Assembly: GCA_963788145.1 (NCBI GenBank)
Contig: CAWBFQ010000003.1
Coordinates: 1 to 64,000 of the forward strand
Source of the DNA: UTCFX2 sp963788145
Lineage (GTDB): Bacteria > Chloroflexota > Anaerolineae > Anaerolineales > UBA4823
Direction: 5' to 3'
Length of the DNA: 64,000 nucleotides
The translations under genes were made by a program, and so were the position numbers. The number at the start of each line of letters is the position of its first letter. Position 1 is the first letter of the stretch. Below the pieces are notes generated by a model. That model saw nothing but the letters and a program-made list of their open reading frames with translations. It had not been told where the DNA came from and did not search any database. Of the stretch, positions 56,151-64,000 are shown in pieces.

Positions 56151-57351
56151 TTATTGATTAGTTATGCACTTGCCGGAGGCTTTTTCCTCATCAGAAAGGC
56201 TCCACGCGATGGGCCAGAACTGATTGATGTTTTCCGGGGTGACGTAGAAGCGGTTTTTCGGCAACGGCCACGGTATCTCTGGTGGGAAATCCTCACCATC
56301 CAGAATATGGCGCACCAGAAATTCGATCCCTGTGCCGGTCAGATGCTCGGGATCTAAATCGTCAGTAGCATATAGTCTTCCTTCTTTGACCGCACAAACT
56401 GCATCATGTGTCGCGTTGAAACCGACTACCAAAACATCTTTCCCTGGTTGAAGTCCTGCCGCTTCCAATGCTTGGACGGCGCCTAATGCCAATTCATCAT
56501 CTGCCCCAACGACGCCCTGCATTTCCGGAAATCTTTGTAGCAGATTTTCCATGGTCGCCAGACCTTCTAGACGCTTCCAGTACCCTGTCTGCGAAGCGAT
56601 GACTTCGATACCCTTGTACTCAGCCAATGCATCCAGATAGCCGGATTTCATGTCTTTTGCATTTTGTGCTCCAGGGACTCCGTCAATTGTGACCACTTTG
56701 CCCGTGCCTTTTAATGCATCGGCAAGGATTTTGCCCATCTCAAATGAGCGCCCGTAATAGTCTGCAGAAATGAATGAAACCATATCAACACCAAATGGTA
56801 CGGTTCCAATACCAACGATCGGTATTCCGGCCTGATTAGCTTTTTGCAGAGCAGGACTGACAGCTTTAGAATTCTACTGCATAAACCAGGATCCCGTCTG
56901 CTTTTTTGTTTACTGCGTCTTCAATCATGCGGATTTGTTCTTCGGGATTATCTGGTTTCTCGGGGGCGAGGACCTCACATGTAATTCCAAGCTCCTTGCA
57001 GCGGGCTTCGACCCCTTTAGCTCCCGCGACAAAATATGGATTCAGTAGGTGCTTAGTGATATAAACGATCTTCAGATCTTTGCTCGCCTTGTAATCTGGT
57101 TTTAGTACTAATTTTGAAACCATATCTGGCTGTGGTGTGAGGAGGACAGTTCCCTCAACAAAATTATAGTTAGCCTGAATTTTGCCGACCATTTCGCTAC
57201 CGGGTGCCCCACTAGCCTGCGCTGGGGCCTCGGTTTCTTGTACAGGTTCCGACGAGGGCAGGGGTGCGGTAGTTGGCGTGGTGCAACTCGCGATCACGAT
57301 CATTGAGATAAACACCACCAACAAACAGATATAACCCTTTAGATTCTTCAT
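56151..57351 (-). CDS. Sugar-binding lipoprotein (RbsB family, periplasmic-binding-like fold), one indel
   Basis: A solute-binding protein of about 400 residues. A lipobox signal (LLVVFISMIVIASCTTP) and a Thr/Pro/Glu linker tether it to the membrane. The Peripla_BP_4 fold shows KIVYITKHLLNPYFVAGAKG, GIPIVGIGTV, GVVGADDELALGAVQALEAA and VLVVGFNATHDAV. One extra base near 56872 breaks the frame between ILVYAV and the SKAVSPALQKANQAG segment. Start ATG 57351 follows GAGGAG. It is the first gene of the transporter operon, upstream of the ATPase, as usual. The ligand is probably a sugar or sugar-like compound. Confidence 0.88.
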
Positions 57352-57458
57352 TTCGTTCAATCTCCTCTTTCTATTCAATACAAAGGTCGTTATTCAACTG
57401 CGAGGTTTTTCGCACCACGATGACTAATATTTGATCGTTATCGTCTGAAAATCTCTGT

Positions 57459-58289
57459 TTATAGACCTCCGAAATAAAAGGGGACTCCTGGAATTGGTTT
57501 TCGCCGCTCACGCAGCTCCATTTGGGGATGCGGATATTCGGTGTGTTCAAGAACTTTTTCATCGTGGAACGGCAGGATGAAATCTGCACGCCGGTCGATT
57601 TCTTCGACACTCCTCCAGCCATCAATCATATTCACATAGCGTTGTTGAACCCAATATCGCCAATGTTCCTCCTCTCTCGGTTCAAAATTGCGATAGCGAA
57701 AGATAGCATCGCCAACTAGGACGATTGTTCCAGCAGTAGTCTCTACTGAAACGGCCTGGTGGCCTGGTGTATGGCCCGGGGTCGGAAAGACGGACACGCC
57801 CGGAACAATCACTTTTTCACCTTCGACAACTTCAAAATGACACCCGATGAATGGGGCTTCGATACCAAGAATTGCAGATTCGTATGACCTGTACCAGAGA
57901 GGAAGAGGGTTATAAGCCCACTTGATCTCCTCGGCTGTACAAATAAAGCGCGCATTGTGAAATTTCTTCATGTTATGGGTATGATCCCAATGGAGATGGG
58001 TAAAAATGCACAGGTCAATTTCGTCCGGATCCACATCTATTTGTCTAAGCGCATCCGGACTGTCCAAGCAATCTCCTTTTTGGCAGTCGTGGTGATATTT
58101 TGTTGCCCTCTCAGCATCCGGGATACCTGTATCCACCATGATCTTATATTCACCAGTGTCCACGTAATAGCAAATAACTGGAATATCTATCTTCTTGCCT
58201 CCCTCACCCTTGAAAAACATATACATACCCAAATCTGCTTTGCACCAACCTGTATTGATTGGACGAATAATAGTATCTGCAACTGTCAT
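57459..58289 (-). CDS. Metallo-beta-lactamase-fold hydrolase (AHL-lactonase-like)
   Basis: A 276-residue MBL-fold enzyme. The metal motif HLHWDHTHN (HxHxDH) is in CIFTHLHWDHTHNMKKF. A further zinc histidine is in PTPGHTPGHQAVSV, the bridging aspartate in VLVGDAIFRY and a late histidine in LPFHDEKV. The pattern is that of N-acyl homoserine lactonases, but its location in a sugar-import operon suggests a lactone or ester hydrolase of a catabolic pathway. Start 58289 follows AGAGAGGA. It lies about 107 bp upstream of the binding-protein gene on the same strand. Confidence 0.9.
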   Translation of the reverse strand: MTVADTIIRPINTGWCKADLGMYMFFKGEGGKKIDIPVICYYVDTGEYKIMVDTGIPDAERATKYHHDCQKGDCLDSPDALRQIDVDPDEIDLCIFTHLHWDHTHNMKKFHNARFICTAEEIKWAYNPLPLWYRSYESAILGIEAPFIGCHFEVVEGEKVIVPGVSVFPTPGHTPGHQAVSVETTAGTIVLVGDAIFRYRNFEPREEEHWRYWVQQRYVNMIDGWRSVEEIDRRADFILPFHDEKVLEHTEYPHPQMELRERRKPIPGVPFYFGGL

Positions 58290-58340
58290 GTAAAAATCCT
58301 CTCTTTAATTGGATCAAGTAATTATGTACAGAGCGGACCC

Positions 58341-59117
58341 CTAATCATTACAGGGGTCTATTCTACGAGTGACTTTGAAGGTGTACCGGTCTCCACGGAA
58401 AAAGGCCTGTGATACCCCAATAATCAATTGATTGAATCCATACAAGATTCGTGTATCCCGTAAGATGGGAGTCCCCTTCGACAATTCTAGGGCTTTAGCG
58501 ATTTCTTCGTCTGGAATTTCGCTTGAAAGCTCTTCTCGCACTTCGACAATCCGTAGACCATATTTCATTTCCAATGTGTATTGAAAAGATTGATTGCTCA
58601 AATCTTCTAAAGCCAAGCCAGGAACAAGAGAATACCTAGTTGTATTGACTTGATAGACAATTGGCTCTTGGTCAACAAACCGAGTCCGTTTAGTGATGAT
58701 TACTTTTTCAGAGTAATCGATTTGTAACAGGCGGCAAATTTCAACCGAAGGAGAAATAACATCCGTTGTAAATATAGCAGTAGGTTTTCTCCCACTCTCA
58801 ACCATTTCGTAATAAAAGCTGGTCACATGTGGTTCATCCCGTTGGATGATTGGTTGAGATACAAATGTGCCTTTTCCTTGTATTCTATACAGTAATCCTT
58901 CGGTTACCAGTTCACGAAGCGCACTTCGCACGGTTACCCGACTTACACCGTAAGTATTTGCCAATTCCATCTCGCCAGCGATCATATCGCCAGGTCGAAT
59001 TTGATTTGTAGCAATACCAATTTCAATTCCTCTCTGTATTTGGGCATAGAGAGGTGCGTCATTGTTACGGCTAATATTTCCTAACGTACTATGAAGAGTG
59101 GACTGAATTTCACTCAT
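58341..59117 (-). CDS. GntR-family regulator with UTRA domain, 1
   Basis: A 258-residue HutC-type regulator. The N-terminal winged helix (APLYAQIQRGIEIGIATNQI, GEMELANTYGVSRVTVRSAL) and the UTRA ligand domain (VEICRLLQIDYSEKVIITKR, QVNTTRYSLVPGL, SKGTPILRDTRILYGFNQL) are complete. UTRA proteins sense sugars, sugar phosphates or related acids. Its ATG overlaps the stop of the upstream GntR gene (ATGA at 59114-59117), so the two are made together. It likely controls the adjacent hydrolase and transporter. Confidence 0.92.
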   Translation of the reverse strand: MSEIQSTLHSTLGNISRNNDAPLYAQIQRGIEIGIATNQIRPGDMIAGEMELANTYGVSRVTVRSALRELVTEGLLYRIQGKGTFVSQPIIQRDEPHVTSFYYEMVESGRKPTAIFTTDVISPSVEICRLLQIDYSEKVIITKRTRFVDQEPIVYQVNTTRYSLVPGLALEDLSNQSFQYTLEMKYGLRIVEVREELSSEIPDEEIAKALELSKGTPILRDTRILYGFNQLIIGVSQAFFRGDRYTFKVTRRIDPCND

Positions 59118-59846
59118 AACAACAACTCCCCTCCAACTAGTTCGACTGCCTGGGGCCATAAGGATTGAACATAATGATAATGTTTCGGGTTAATTCGAAT
59201 AATTGCCCAAACAATGGGCATTTCAGTTGTACTCGTTGCGATTCTTTGAACTTCAATCACATTATCTCCTGGTTTCATCCCCATTACTTCAATGTCTTCA
59301 TCAGTAACCTGATCAAGTCGAAAAGTTTCATTTCCTTCCACGGTCATGGTGTGATATTTTTGTTCGAGAAGTATTTGGAATGAATTGTTCGAAAAATCAT
59401 TCTCTTCTAAACCTGGACAAATTTCAAGTGGGATGAAATTTGTTTGATTTGCGATCACTTTATCATCAATGATTCTTGTGCGAACAAATCGATAGACCGG
59501 TTCCCCAATTGATAAACCGAGTTTTTTGGCTACTATTATGTTCGCAGGTTCGATGATTAACGAGCGTACTCTTGACACTGGTTTATGACCTGCTTTTTCT
59601 GCGTGGACAAATACACTCGGGATTCCAACAAATCGGAAACCTAAAACCGCAAAATTGTCACTATCAATTTCACGAATAAGTCCCTTGCGGAATCCCGCTT
59701 TCATCACCGACCGGATCTCATCTTTAGTACAACGAAATCGGATGAGCATTTCATCCGTCGTGATTTGAGTTCCAGATGGATATACTCCATTAATTATCGC
59801 CTCTTCTACGCGTTCTCTGGATATCTCGAGGAAAATCTTTATTCAA
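59114..59846 (-). CDS. GntR-family regulator with UTRA domain, 2 (probable indel near start)
   Basis: About 243 residues. The first part is a diverged winged helix (ISRERVEEAIINGVYPSGTQ and TTDEMLIRFRCTKDEIRSVM); the UTRA part (VSRVRSLIIEPANIIVAKKL, YRFVRTRIIDDKVIANQTNF) is complete. The HTH lacks the usual VSRxTVRxAL consensus. The start appears to be a TTG at 59846 with GGAGAG upstream, but an extra base near 59830 is needed to keep one frame. It could bind a different operator or act as a partner of regulator 1. Confidence 0.75.
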
Positions 59847-60132
59847 AGTACTCTCCAACTTCCGGTATGAAAGAATGGTTGAAAAGATGACTATATAGCT
59901 GAATGTATAGATGCAATAATGGCTAGATGTATTAACAAGTTAATAACAAATTTATAGGATTTATGGTTATTTTACAAGTGAGATTTGTCATTGTGGAGCA
60001 GTGATAAATGTCATATGTGGATACTTTATTAATAAGCCTCCGGGTTGAACTAATGCAATGCATCTCTCCCTTCCGGTACGGTTACCAGTAGGATACGCCT
60101 GACTTACCCTCTTTGCTTGGTTAGTGTATAGT
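59847..60132. other. Intergenic region between the GntR pair and the IS256 element
   Basis: About 285 bp, no gene. It should contain the minus-strand promoter of the regulator and transporter operon; two TTGTCAT/ATGTCAT-like words near 59985 and 60010 might be operator halves, but no clear palindrome stands out. Confidence 0.35.
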
Positions 60133-60216
60133 TCTTTCTGTAAAATCTAATCGAGCCAAAATGGTAGGTCTGGTGTATCCTTCGAAGTTGCGACACTTCA
60201 ACAAAGGAGAGACACC

Positions 60217-61398
60217 ATGACCTACCAAGGAGATTTTACCTTACCGCCCGAGCTGCTGGAGCAGATTGCCCTCCAAGGCTTCGAATTCATTCCGGAGTTG
60301 ATCCGGATTGTGGTCAACGAAGCGATGGAAATCCAGCGCCAGCAATATTTGGGTGCAGCACCTTACCAACGAACGGCCGAACGGCAAGGCTATGCCAATG
60401 GCTTCAAACCGAAGACGGTCAAAACCCGGCTGGGAGAAATCACCTTTGACGTACCGCAGGTGCGAGATGGTGGTTTCTATCCCAGTGCACTCGAGAAAGG
60501 GTTGCGCAGCGAGCGAGCCTTGACCCTCACACTGGCCGAGATGTATGTTCAAGGCGTAAGCACTCGCAAAGTCACGACGATTGTCGAGCAGTTGTGCGGC
60601 GCATCCGTCTCTTCTTCCCAAGTCAGTCGAGCCACTGCTTCGCTGGATGAAACCCTGAAAGCCTGGCGCAACCGATCTCTGGGTGAAATTCGCTACCTGT
60701 TTCTAGATGCTCGCTACGAAAAAGTGCGTCAGGAAGGCCAGATCCGGGATGCAGCTGTTCTCATGGCTGTCGGCGTGACTGCAGATGGCAGGCGGCAGAT
60801 CCTGGGCGTCTCCGTTTCGCTCGGCGAGCAAGAAGTTCATTGGCGTGCTTTTCTGCAAAACCTGGTCAAACGTGGACTTCAGGGTGTGCAGTTCGTGATT
60901 AGTGATGATCACGCTGGTCTGAAAGCTGCCCGGATCGCAGTTTTTGGCGGGACGCCATGGCAGCGCTGTCAGTTTCACCTCCAGCAGAATGCCAGCGCTT
61001 ATGTGCCTAGGCAGAGTATGAAGGCTGAGGTGGCTGCCGATCTGCGCATGATCTTTAATGCGCCCAATCGGAGCGCCGCTGAAGCTTATCTGGCCCAAAT
61101 CGTCCAGAAGTACGCCAAAACGGCTTCCAAGTTGGCCGACTGGATCGAGCGCAACATCCCCGAAGGTCTAACGGTGTTTTCCTTTCCAGTCACCCACCAG
61201 CGCAAGCTACGCACCACCAACGGTTTAGAGCGGCTCAACCGTGAGATCCGCCGGCGAACTCGGGTGGTCGGGATCTTCCCCAACGAAGCTTCCTGCCTAC
61301 GCCTTATTAGTGCTATCTTGATGGAATTTCATGATGAATGGCAAGTGGATCGGATTTACCTCACCTTTCCAGACGAGAATCGTTCGCCGTCGTCGTAA
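60217..61398 (+). CDS. IS256-family (mutator-type) transposase
   Basis: A 393-residue DDE transposase. The DDE catalytic set is visible as YLFLDARYEKVRQEG (first D), FVISDDHAGLKAA (second D) and TTNGLERLNREIRRRTR (E), with WQRCQFHLQQN, the CxxH signature of IS256/mutator enzymes, between them. The N-terminal region carries helix-turn-helix-like segments and RLGEITFDVPQVRDGGFYPS. Start ATG 60217 lies after GGAGAG. The frame is intact, so the copy may still move. Confidence 0.95.
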   Translation: MTYQGDFTLPPELLEQIALQGFEFIPELIRIVVNEAMEIQRQQYLGAAPYQRTAERQGYANGFKPKTVKTRLGEITFDVPQVRDGGFYPSALEKGLRSERALTLTLAEMYVQGVSTRKVTTIVEQLCGASVSSSQVSRATASLDETLKAWRNRSLGEIRYLFLDARYEKVRQEGQIRDAAVLMAVGVTADGRRQILGVSVSLGEQEVHWRAFLQNLVKRGLQGVQFVISDDHAGLKAARIAVFGGTPWQRCQFHLQQNASAYVPRQSMKAEVAADLRMIFNAPNRSAAEAYLAQIVQKYAKTASKLADWIERNIPEGLTVFSFPVTHQRKLRTTNGLERLNREIRRRTRVVGIFPNEASCLRLISAILMEFHDEWQVDRIYLTFPDENRSPSS

Positions 61399-61405
61399 TC
61401 GTAGT

Positions 61406-61455
61406 GGTTGTGGAAAAGTGGGGCAAATCGGAGATTTGTCCACTTTTCCACAACC
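61406..61455 (+). terminator. Long hairpin after the transposase gene
   Basis: A perfect 16-bp stem (61406-61421 with 61440-61455) extended by a bulged inner CAAAT/ATTTG pair, 8 bp after the transposase stop. No T-run follows, so it may protect the end of the mRNA or block external readthrough as well as terminate. Confidence 0.65.
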
Positions 61456-61601
61456 AGGTTCTTTACAAACACCAGAAGGTCACCAGACCGATTTTACAGA
61501 AAAAGGGTTGCATAATCCAAGAATTAGATTGGTGCAAAACAAGAATAATTCATCGTCGAATGAGACTAGACAATTTGATTCGCCATATGCAGAATTAAGG
61601 C

Positions 61602-62051
61602 ATGGCATCTATCAAGCACAAAATCCGCACGAACCAGGCTCTCCAGGTCCTACAGCGCTCAACCGATGGATCGAGCATTGTAGAAGCTTGCCGGATGTCG
61701 GTATTGCACGCAGCACCTTCTACTACTTCGTCGCGACCCACCCGGATGCTATTGCGTCTTATCAGGAAATGGAGATGGCTTTCAAGACTGGAGGAGCTAT
61801 CTATCATCCTTGAAAACAAACTGCAGATAACAAAGCAGGTCATTCAGGATGCCCTTTCGGAAAAGACTACCCCTCGACAAAGATTGGCGATCATTAAATA
61901 CATAACGGATCGCAATGATGAGTTGATCGAAAAACTGGAGCTTGTTCGCCAGAGCGATCCTAAAGATATTGAGGATATCTTGTCTGGTCCGAAACTTGTT
62001 CTGGGACAATCGAGATTTTCGTCTTCGGAAAGCGCTGCATCTAGCCGTTAG
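61602..62051 (+). pseudogene. Small HTH/coiled-coil phage-like protein with two compensating indels
   Basis: The frame from ATG 61602 stays open to 62051, but sense leaves it between about 61692 and 61782, where GIARSTFYYFVATHPDAIAS and YQEMEMA read in another frame. Joined, the protein has an HTH (STDGSSIVEACR then the segment above) and a long helix (ENKLQITKQVIQDALSEKTT, IKYITDRNDELIEKLELVRQ), an arrangement like small terminase or similar phage DNA-binding proteins. About 149 residues. Two offsetting single-base changes suggest error or decay. Confidence 0.5.
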
Positions 62052-62160
62052 AAACGTTCTCCCTGAAAGGAGAAAGAGATCCCCGGCGCTTACACATTCT
62101 CTCTGCTCTCAAATAATCCCCTACTTGTAAACGACTATTTTTCTCCCTTAAGGGAGCGGC

Positions 62161-62510
62161 ATGATGATACGATGCGTTACAGGAATACATCAGACATCTT
62201 CATAAAGTTGGTGTAGGTGGACACGATAAGGTTGCATCATCAATTGACGCCTACATATCCTATCTGAGAAGCGTCTCGAAAATACTGAATATGAACATCT
62301 CACCTGCTACAGTCGCCAACGAAGAAGACCTTGAGGATATCTTCCAACGGCTTCATGGGAAGAGAGCTGACTAAGCAACTACCGTTCTGCTTTGCGCTAA
62401 TACGCCTGATGGTTCAAGATATGGGTTTAGAGAACAAGTGGTCCGAACCAAGAACAGCTACAAAGAGAATGCTTTTTATTTGGGAGAAGTTGTACAGGGT
62501 TAGACAGGAA
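62161..62510 (+). pseudogene. Decayed coding stretch, function unknown
   Basis: Frames change near the start and again near 62370. LQEYIRHLHKVGVGGHDKVA, SSIDAYISYLRSVSKILNMN and then LEDIFQRLHGKRAD read well; further on SNYRSAL and DGSRYGFREQVVRTKNSYKE with AFYLGEVVQG read in other frames. The first part recalls the N-terminal helical region of phage/plasmid restriction-type proteins, but no family is assigned. RBS AAGGGAG precedes the ATG at 62161. Confidence 0.35.
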
Positions 62511-62514
62511 TGAT

Positions 62515-62875
62515 TGGAGAAGGGCTCAGGGGGTTATACGGGGGTATAGCAATCTCATCCTCCAACGATGATCACTTGAATTGAAATAGTTCCTACAGGA
62601 AGAGATTTGATGATCGCACTATTCATAATACCCTCATGCCTACCGGTCTATCTTGACCTTATTCCGAACTCCGAAGAACAACACATTGGCTGAAGTCAAG
62701 GAAAAAGCGACTGACTGTCGTCGTGACATCGGGGTGTGCTCTTCCCGGATGAGCTATTCGCGTTTAGTTTACTCAAATGAACAGGGTTGCAGATTGCCTT
62801 TACTCCGGTATTATTTGTTGTATGTCGTGTGCAGATCGTGTGCAGATCCCAAATAAAAGCCTGTAAAACTTGGAG
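62515..62875. other. Gene-poor, probably degenerate DNA
   Basis: No credible gene. It contains a tandem 11-nt repeat CGTGTGCAGAT (62826 onward) and nothing else identifiable. Confidence 0.35.
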
Positions 62876-62889
62876 AGCTTGGATAGTTT

Positions 62890-62933
62890 TACCGCCATAT
62901 GTTGGACTCGATAAGATCTATACCGCCATATGT
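62890..62933. repeat. Direct repeats TACCGCCATATGT next to the tRNA fragment
   Basis: TACCGCCATATGT occurs at 62890-62902 and 62921-62933, 31 bp apart, flanked by several CTTGGA words. The setting beside a tRNA 3' end suggests integrase arm or core sites of an attachment region. Confidence 0.45.
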
Positions 62934-62964
62934 AGGGCTTGGAAAACTTGGACAAACGTTCCTT

Positions 62965-63012
62965 GTCTCTTACACAGAGGAGGTCGTAGGTTCGAGCCCT
63001 ATTCCGCCCACC
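62965..63012 (+). tRNA. 3' half of a tRNA-Val(UAC), 5' half absent
   Basis: The sequence reads as an anticodon arm with CTTACAC loop (anticodon TAC), an AGGTC variable loop, a T arm (GTAGG TTCGAGC CCTAT), acceptor strand TCCGCCC and ACC end. The expected 5' strand GGGCGGA and the D arm are missing upstream. The anticodon stem has one G:G mismatch. This is the kind of partial tRNA copy left at the end of an element that integrated into a tRNA gene. Confidence 0.65.
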
Positions 63013-63018
63013 TTTTTA

Positions 63019-63041
63019 CCCCCACCTGTGGGGGTTTTTTC
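63019..63041 (+). terminator. Intrinsic terminator after the tRNA fragment
   Basis: CCCCCAC and GTGGGGG arms close a short loop and are followed by T6, 7 bp after the tRNA 3' end. It looks like the original tRNA terminator. Confidence 0.8.
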
Positions 63042-63791
63042 TAAATGGGTCTATTATTATTTGGACCGCCTCGTTTTGCAACCATGGATATGGTGAACAT
63101 CAATGTCCAGCGGGGTGGAGGGTTTGGTGTGCTCCAAACGACGAGAAGGGGTAATCACTGTGACGCAATGAAAGAGCATCATTGAAGCGGGTGTATGTCT
63201 TAGGTCGTGAAAACGAATGCTGTCGGTCCCATCCGGTAAAACTGCCCGGGTTCAGGAGGAACACGAAGCAATCATCCAGGCTTGGTGTGATTGGATTGAC
63301 CAAGTCTGTTCTATTGAATAAGCTTCAATTTTTTCTAGAAGCGATCGCATCAGTTCACAGGCAAAGTCAAGCAAATAGCCGCATCACACAGATAATAGCT
63401 ATGTTGTATTCGCCCAATTTTCATATCAGCAATTTGGCCAAGATTTCCTGCCAGTCTTCAAAAGAGGTATCTGCGGCTTGCCAATCATCGGATGAGCCGT
63501 TCGCCTGCCCGTTGTGATGGTATTCATCAGCGTGCTGGCAGGGGTCGTGATGGGCAATACCTGGCAGACTTTCTGGTCGTGCTGATTCTGAGCAGATTGA
63601 CAACCGTTGTGAGGAAGATCGTCGGAAGAATATTGCAGGGGAACTTAGCCGTAGAATAGATTGTATTAGAGGAATCACAGCCCGGTTTTATGGGTCAATT
63701 AATGGTAAATTGAATAATCAGGAGACAGCCAAAGACAGCGAGGTTGCCCCAACAGATCATTAGGATCGCAACAAAATATGGAGCAGAAGCA
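63042..63791. other. 750-bp region with at most a broken small gene
   Basis: Nothing recognisable to about 63515. From about 63515 a hydrophobic start (MVFISVLAGVVMGN) and, in another frame, a charged tail (NIAGELSRRIDCIRGITARF to a TAG at 63760-63762) could be one small membrane protein with a +/-1 indel near 63560. No family assigned. Confidence 0.3.
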
Positions 63792-64000
63792 ATGGGTAGT
63801 CAACAAGTTATCCGAGATTTTATGACCGAGCTTTACCATATCTGGATTACAGAGCGACCGAACCAACTGGCTGCGGCGCTTGCCTATTACAGCATGTTTT
63901 CATTTGCGCCGGTAATATTTATGGCTTATAGCATCGCAGGCATCTTTATCGATCAAATCTCGGCTGCCAACCGGATGTATGTGCGTCTTGAGAGTATCCT
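63792..64000 (+). CDS. YihY/virulence factor BrkB family membrane protein, cut by window end
   Basis: The first 69 codons of a YihY/BrkB protein: MGSQQVIRDFMTELYHIWIT then the family hallmark ERPNQLAAALAYYSMFSFAPV, the first membrane helix, and a second region IAGIFIDQISAANRMYVRL. The family (about 280-320 residues, six or so helices) was once called RNase BN; its function is still unclear. A GGAG lies 9 bases before the ATG. The gene runs off the window. Confidence 0.88.
   Translation, partial: MGSQQVIRDFMTELYHIWITERPNQLAAALAYYSMFSFAPVIFMAYSIAGIFIDQISAANRMYVRLESI

Larger units (their letters stand above)
60134..61504 (+). mobile_element. IS256-family insertion sequence
   Basis: The element is about 1.37 kb. 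Inverted ends match as CTTTCTGTAAAATC (60134-60147) and GATTTTACAGAAAAAG (61490-61505 region). It carries one transposase gene and a long hairpin after it. No clear 8-9 bp target duplication is recognised, so either the ends are a few bases off or the copy is old. Confidence 0.8.

Noticed and set aside
57459..58289. A quorum-quenching function for the MBL enzyme
   Set aside because: The motif is shared by many lactonases and esterases, and the operon context is sugar uptake, so the specific substrate claim is unsupported.
62930..63012. A complete tRNA gene
   Set aside because: No 5' acceptor strand or D arm matches; only the 3' half is present.

Overview
The window does not read as one genome. 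Base composition, codon use, taxonomy and gene order all change abruptly at three points, and at each point a gene is cut mid-frame. I read it as four pieces joined end to end, by assembly, ligation or deliberate concatenation. The host of any one piece says nothing about the others.

Piece A (1 to about 4022, high GC, Xanthomonadaceae-like gammaproteobacterium) is the front of an F1Fo ATP synthase operon, atpI-B-E-F-H-A, all on the + strand, with a promoter ahead of atpI. atpB, atpF, atpH and atpA carry eight inferred single-base indels, mostly insertions. atpA is cut in the C-terminal part of its alpha subunit.

Piece B (about 4024 to 22157, very AT-rich) is a Peptostreptococcaceae-type spore-forming Clostridia chromosome, all + strand. 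It holds the yabM-yabN(mazG)-hup-yabO(rqcP)-yabP-yabQ-divIC cluster, a Ppx/GppA phosphatase, spoIIE, an M3 oligopeptidase, galU, a 39-residue membrane peptide, glpX, rho, rpmE, tdk, a DUF1385 membrane protein, prmC and the first 27 codons of prfA. Intrinsic terminators are plentiful. A cluster of DnaA-box-like nonamers lies between spoIIE and the peptidase. rho carries three single-base indels.

Piece C (about 22158 to 51737, very GC-rich) resembles a Chloroflexota lineage of the Limnocylindria/Ellin6529 kind; that placement is inference from gene style. It holds a coiled-coil protein and a CpaE/TadZ-like ATPase, an MscS channel, an IclR regulator, a MazEF-type and a RHH-PIN toxin-antitoxin pair, a TetR-controlled ABC exporter with three visible operators, tandem DUF885 proteins, a methylase-like protein without a DPPY motif, a TPR protein, DNA polymerase X, two diguanylate cyclases, an XRE protein with a nuclease-like C-terminus bracketed by two hairpin repeats, and Ig-like surface proteins around a frame-broken lipoprotein esterase.

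Piece D (about 51738 to 64000, intermediate GC, Anaerolineae-like) is a catabolic locus on the minus strand: two translationally coupled GntR/UTRA regulators, a metallo-beta-lactamase hydrolase, a complete RbsBAC-type sugar ABC transporter (three subunits carry one indel each) and a Tm-1-like protein cut at the junction. An IS256-family element follows, then a decayed phage-like stretch, a tRNA-Val 3' fragment with a terminator, and the start of a YihY/BrkB membrane protein.

The most interesting native signals are the XRE/nuclease-like gene between paired hairpin repeats (C), the DnaA-box cluster and the terminator-like leader hairpin that buries a ribosome binding site (B), and the TetR triple operator (C). 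The most important practical observation is the chimerism.
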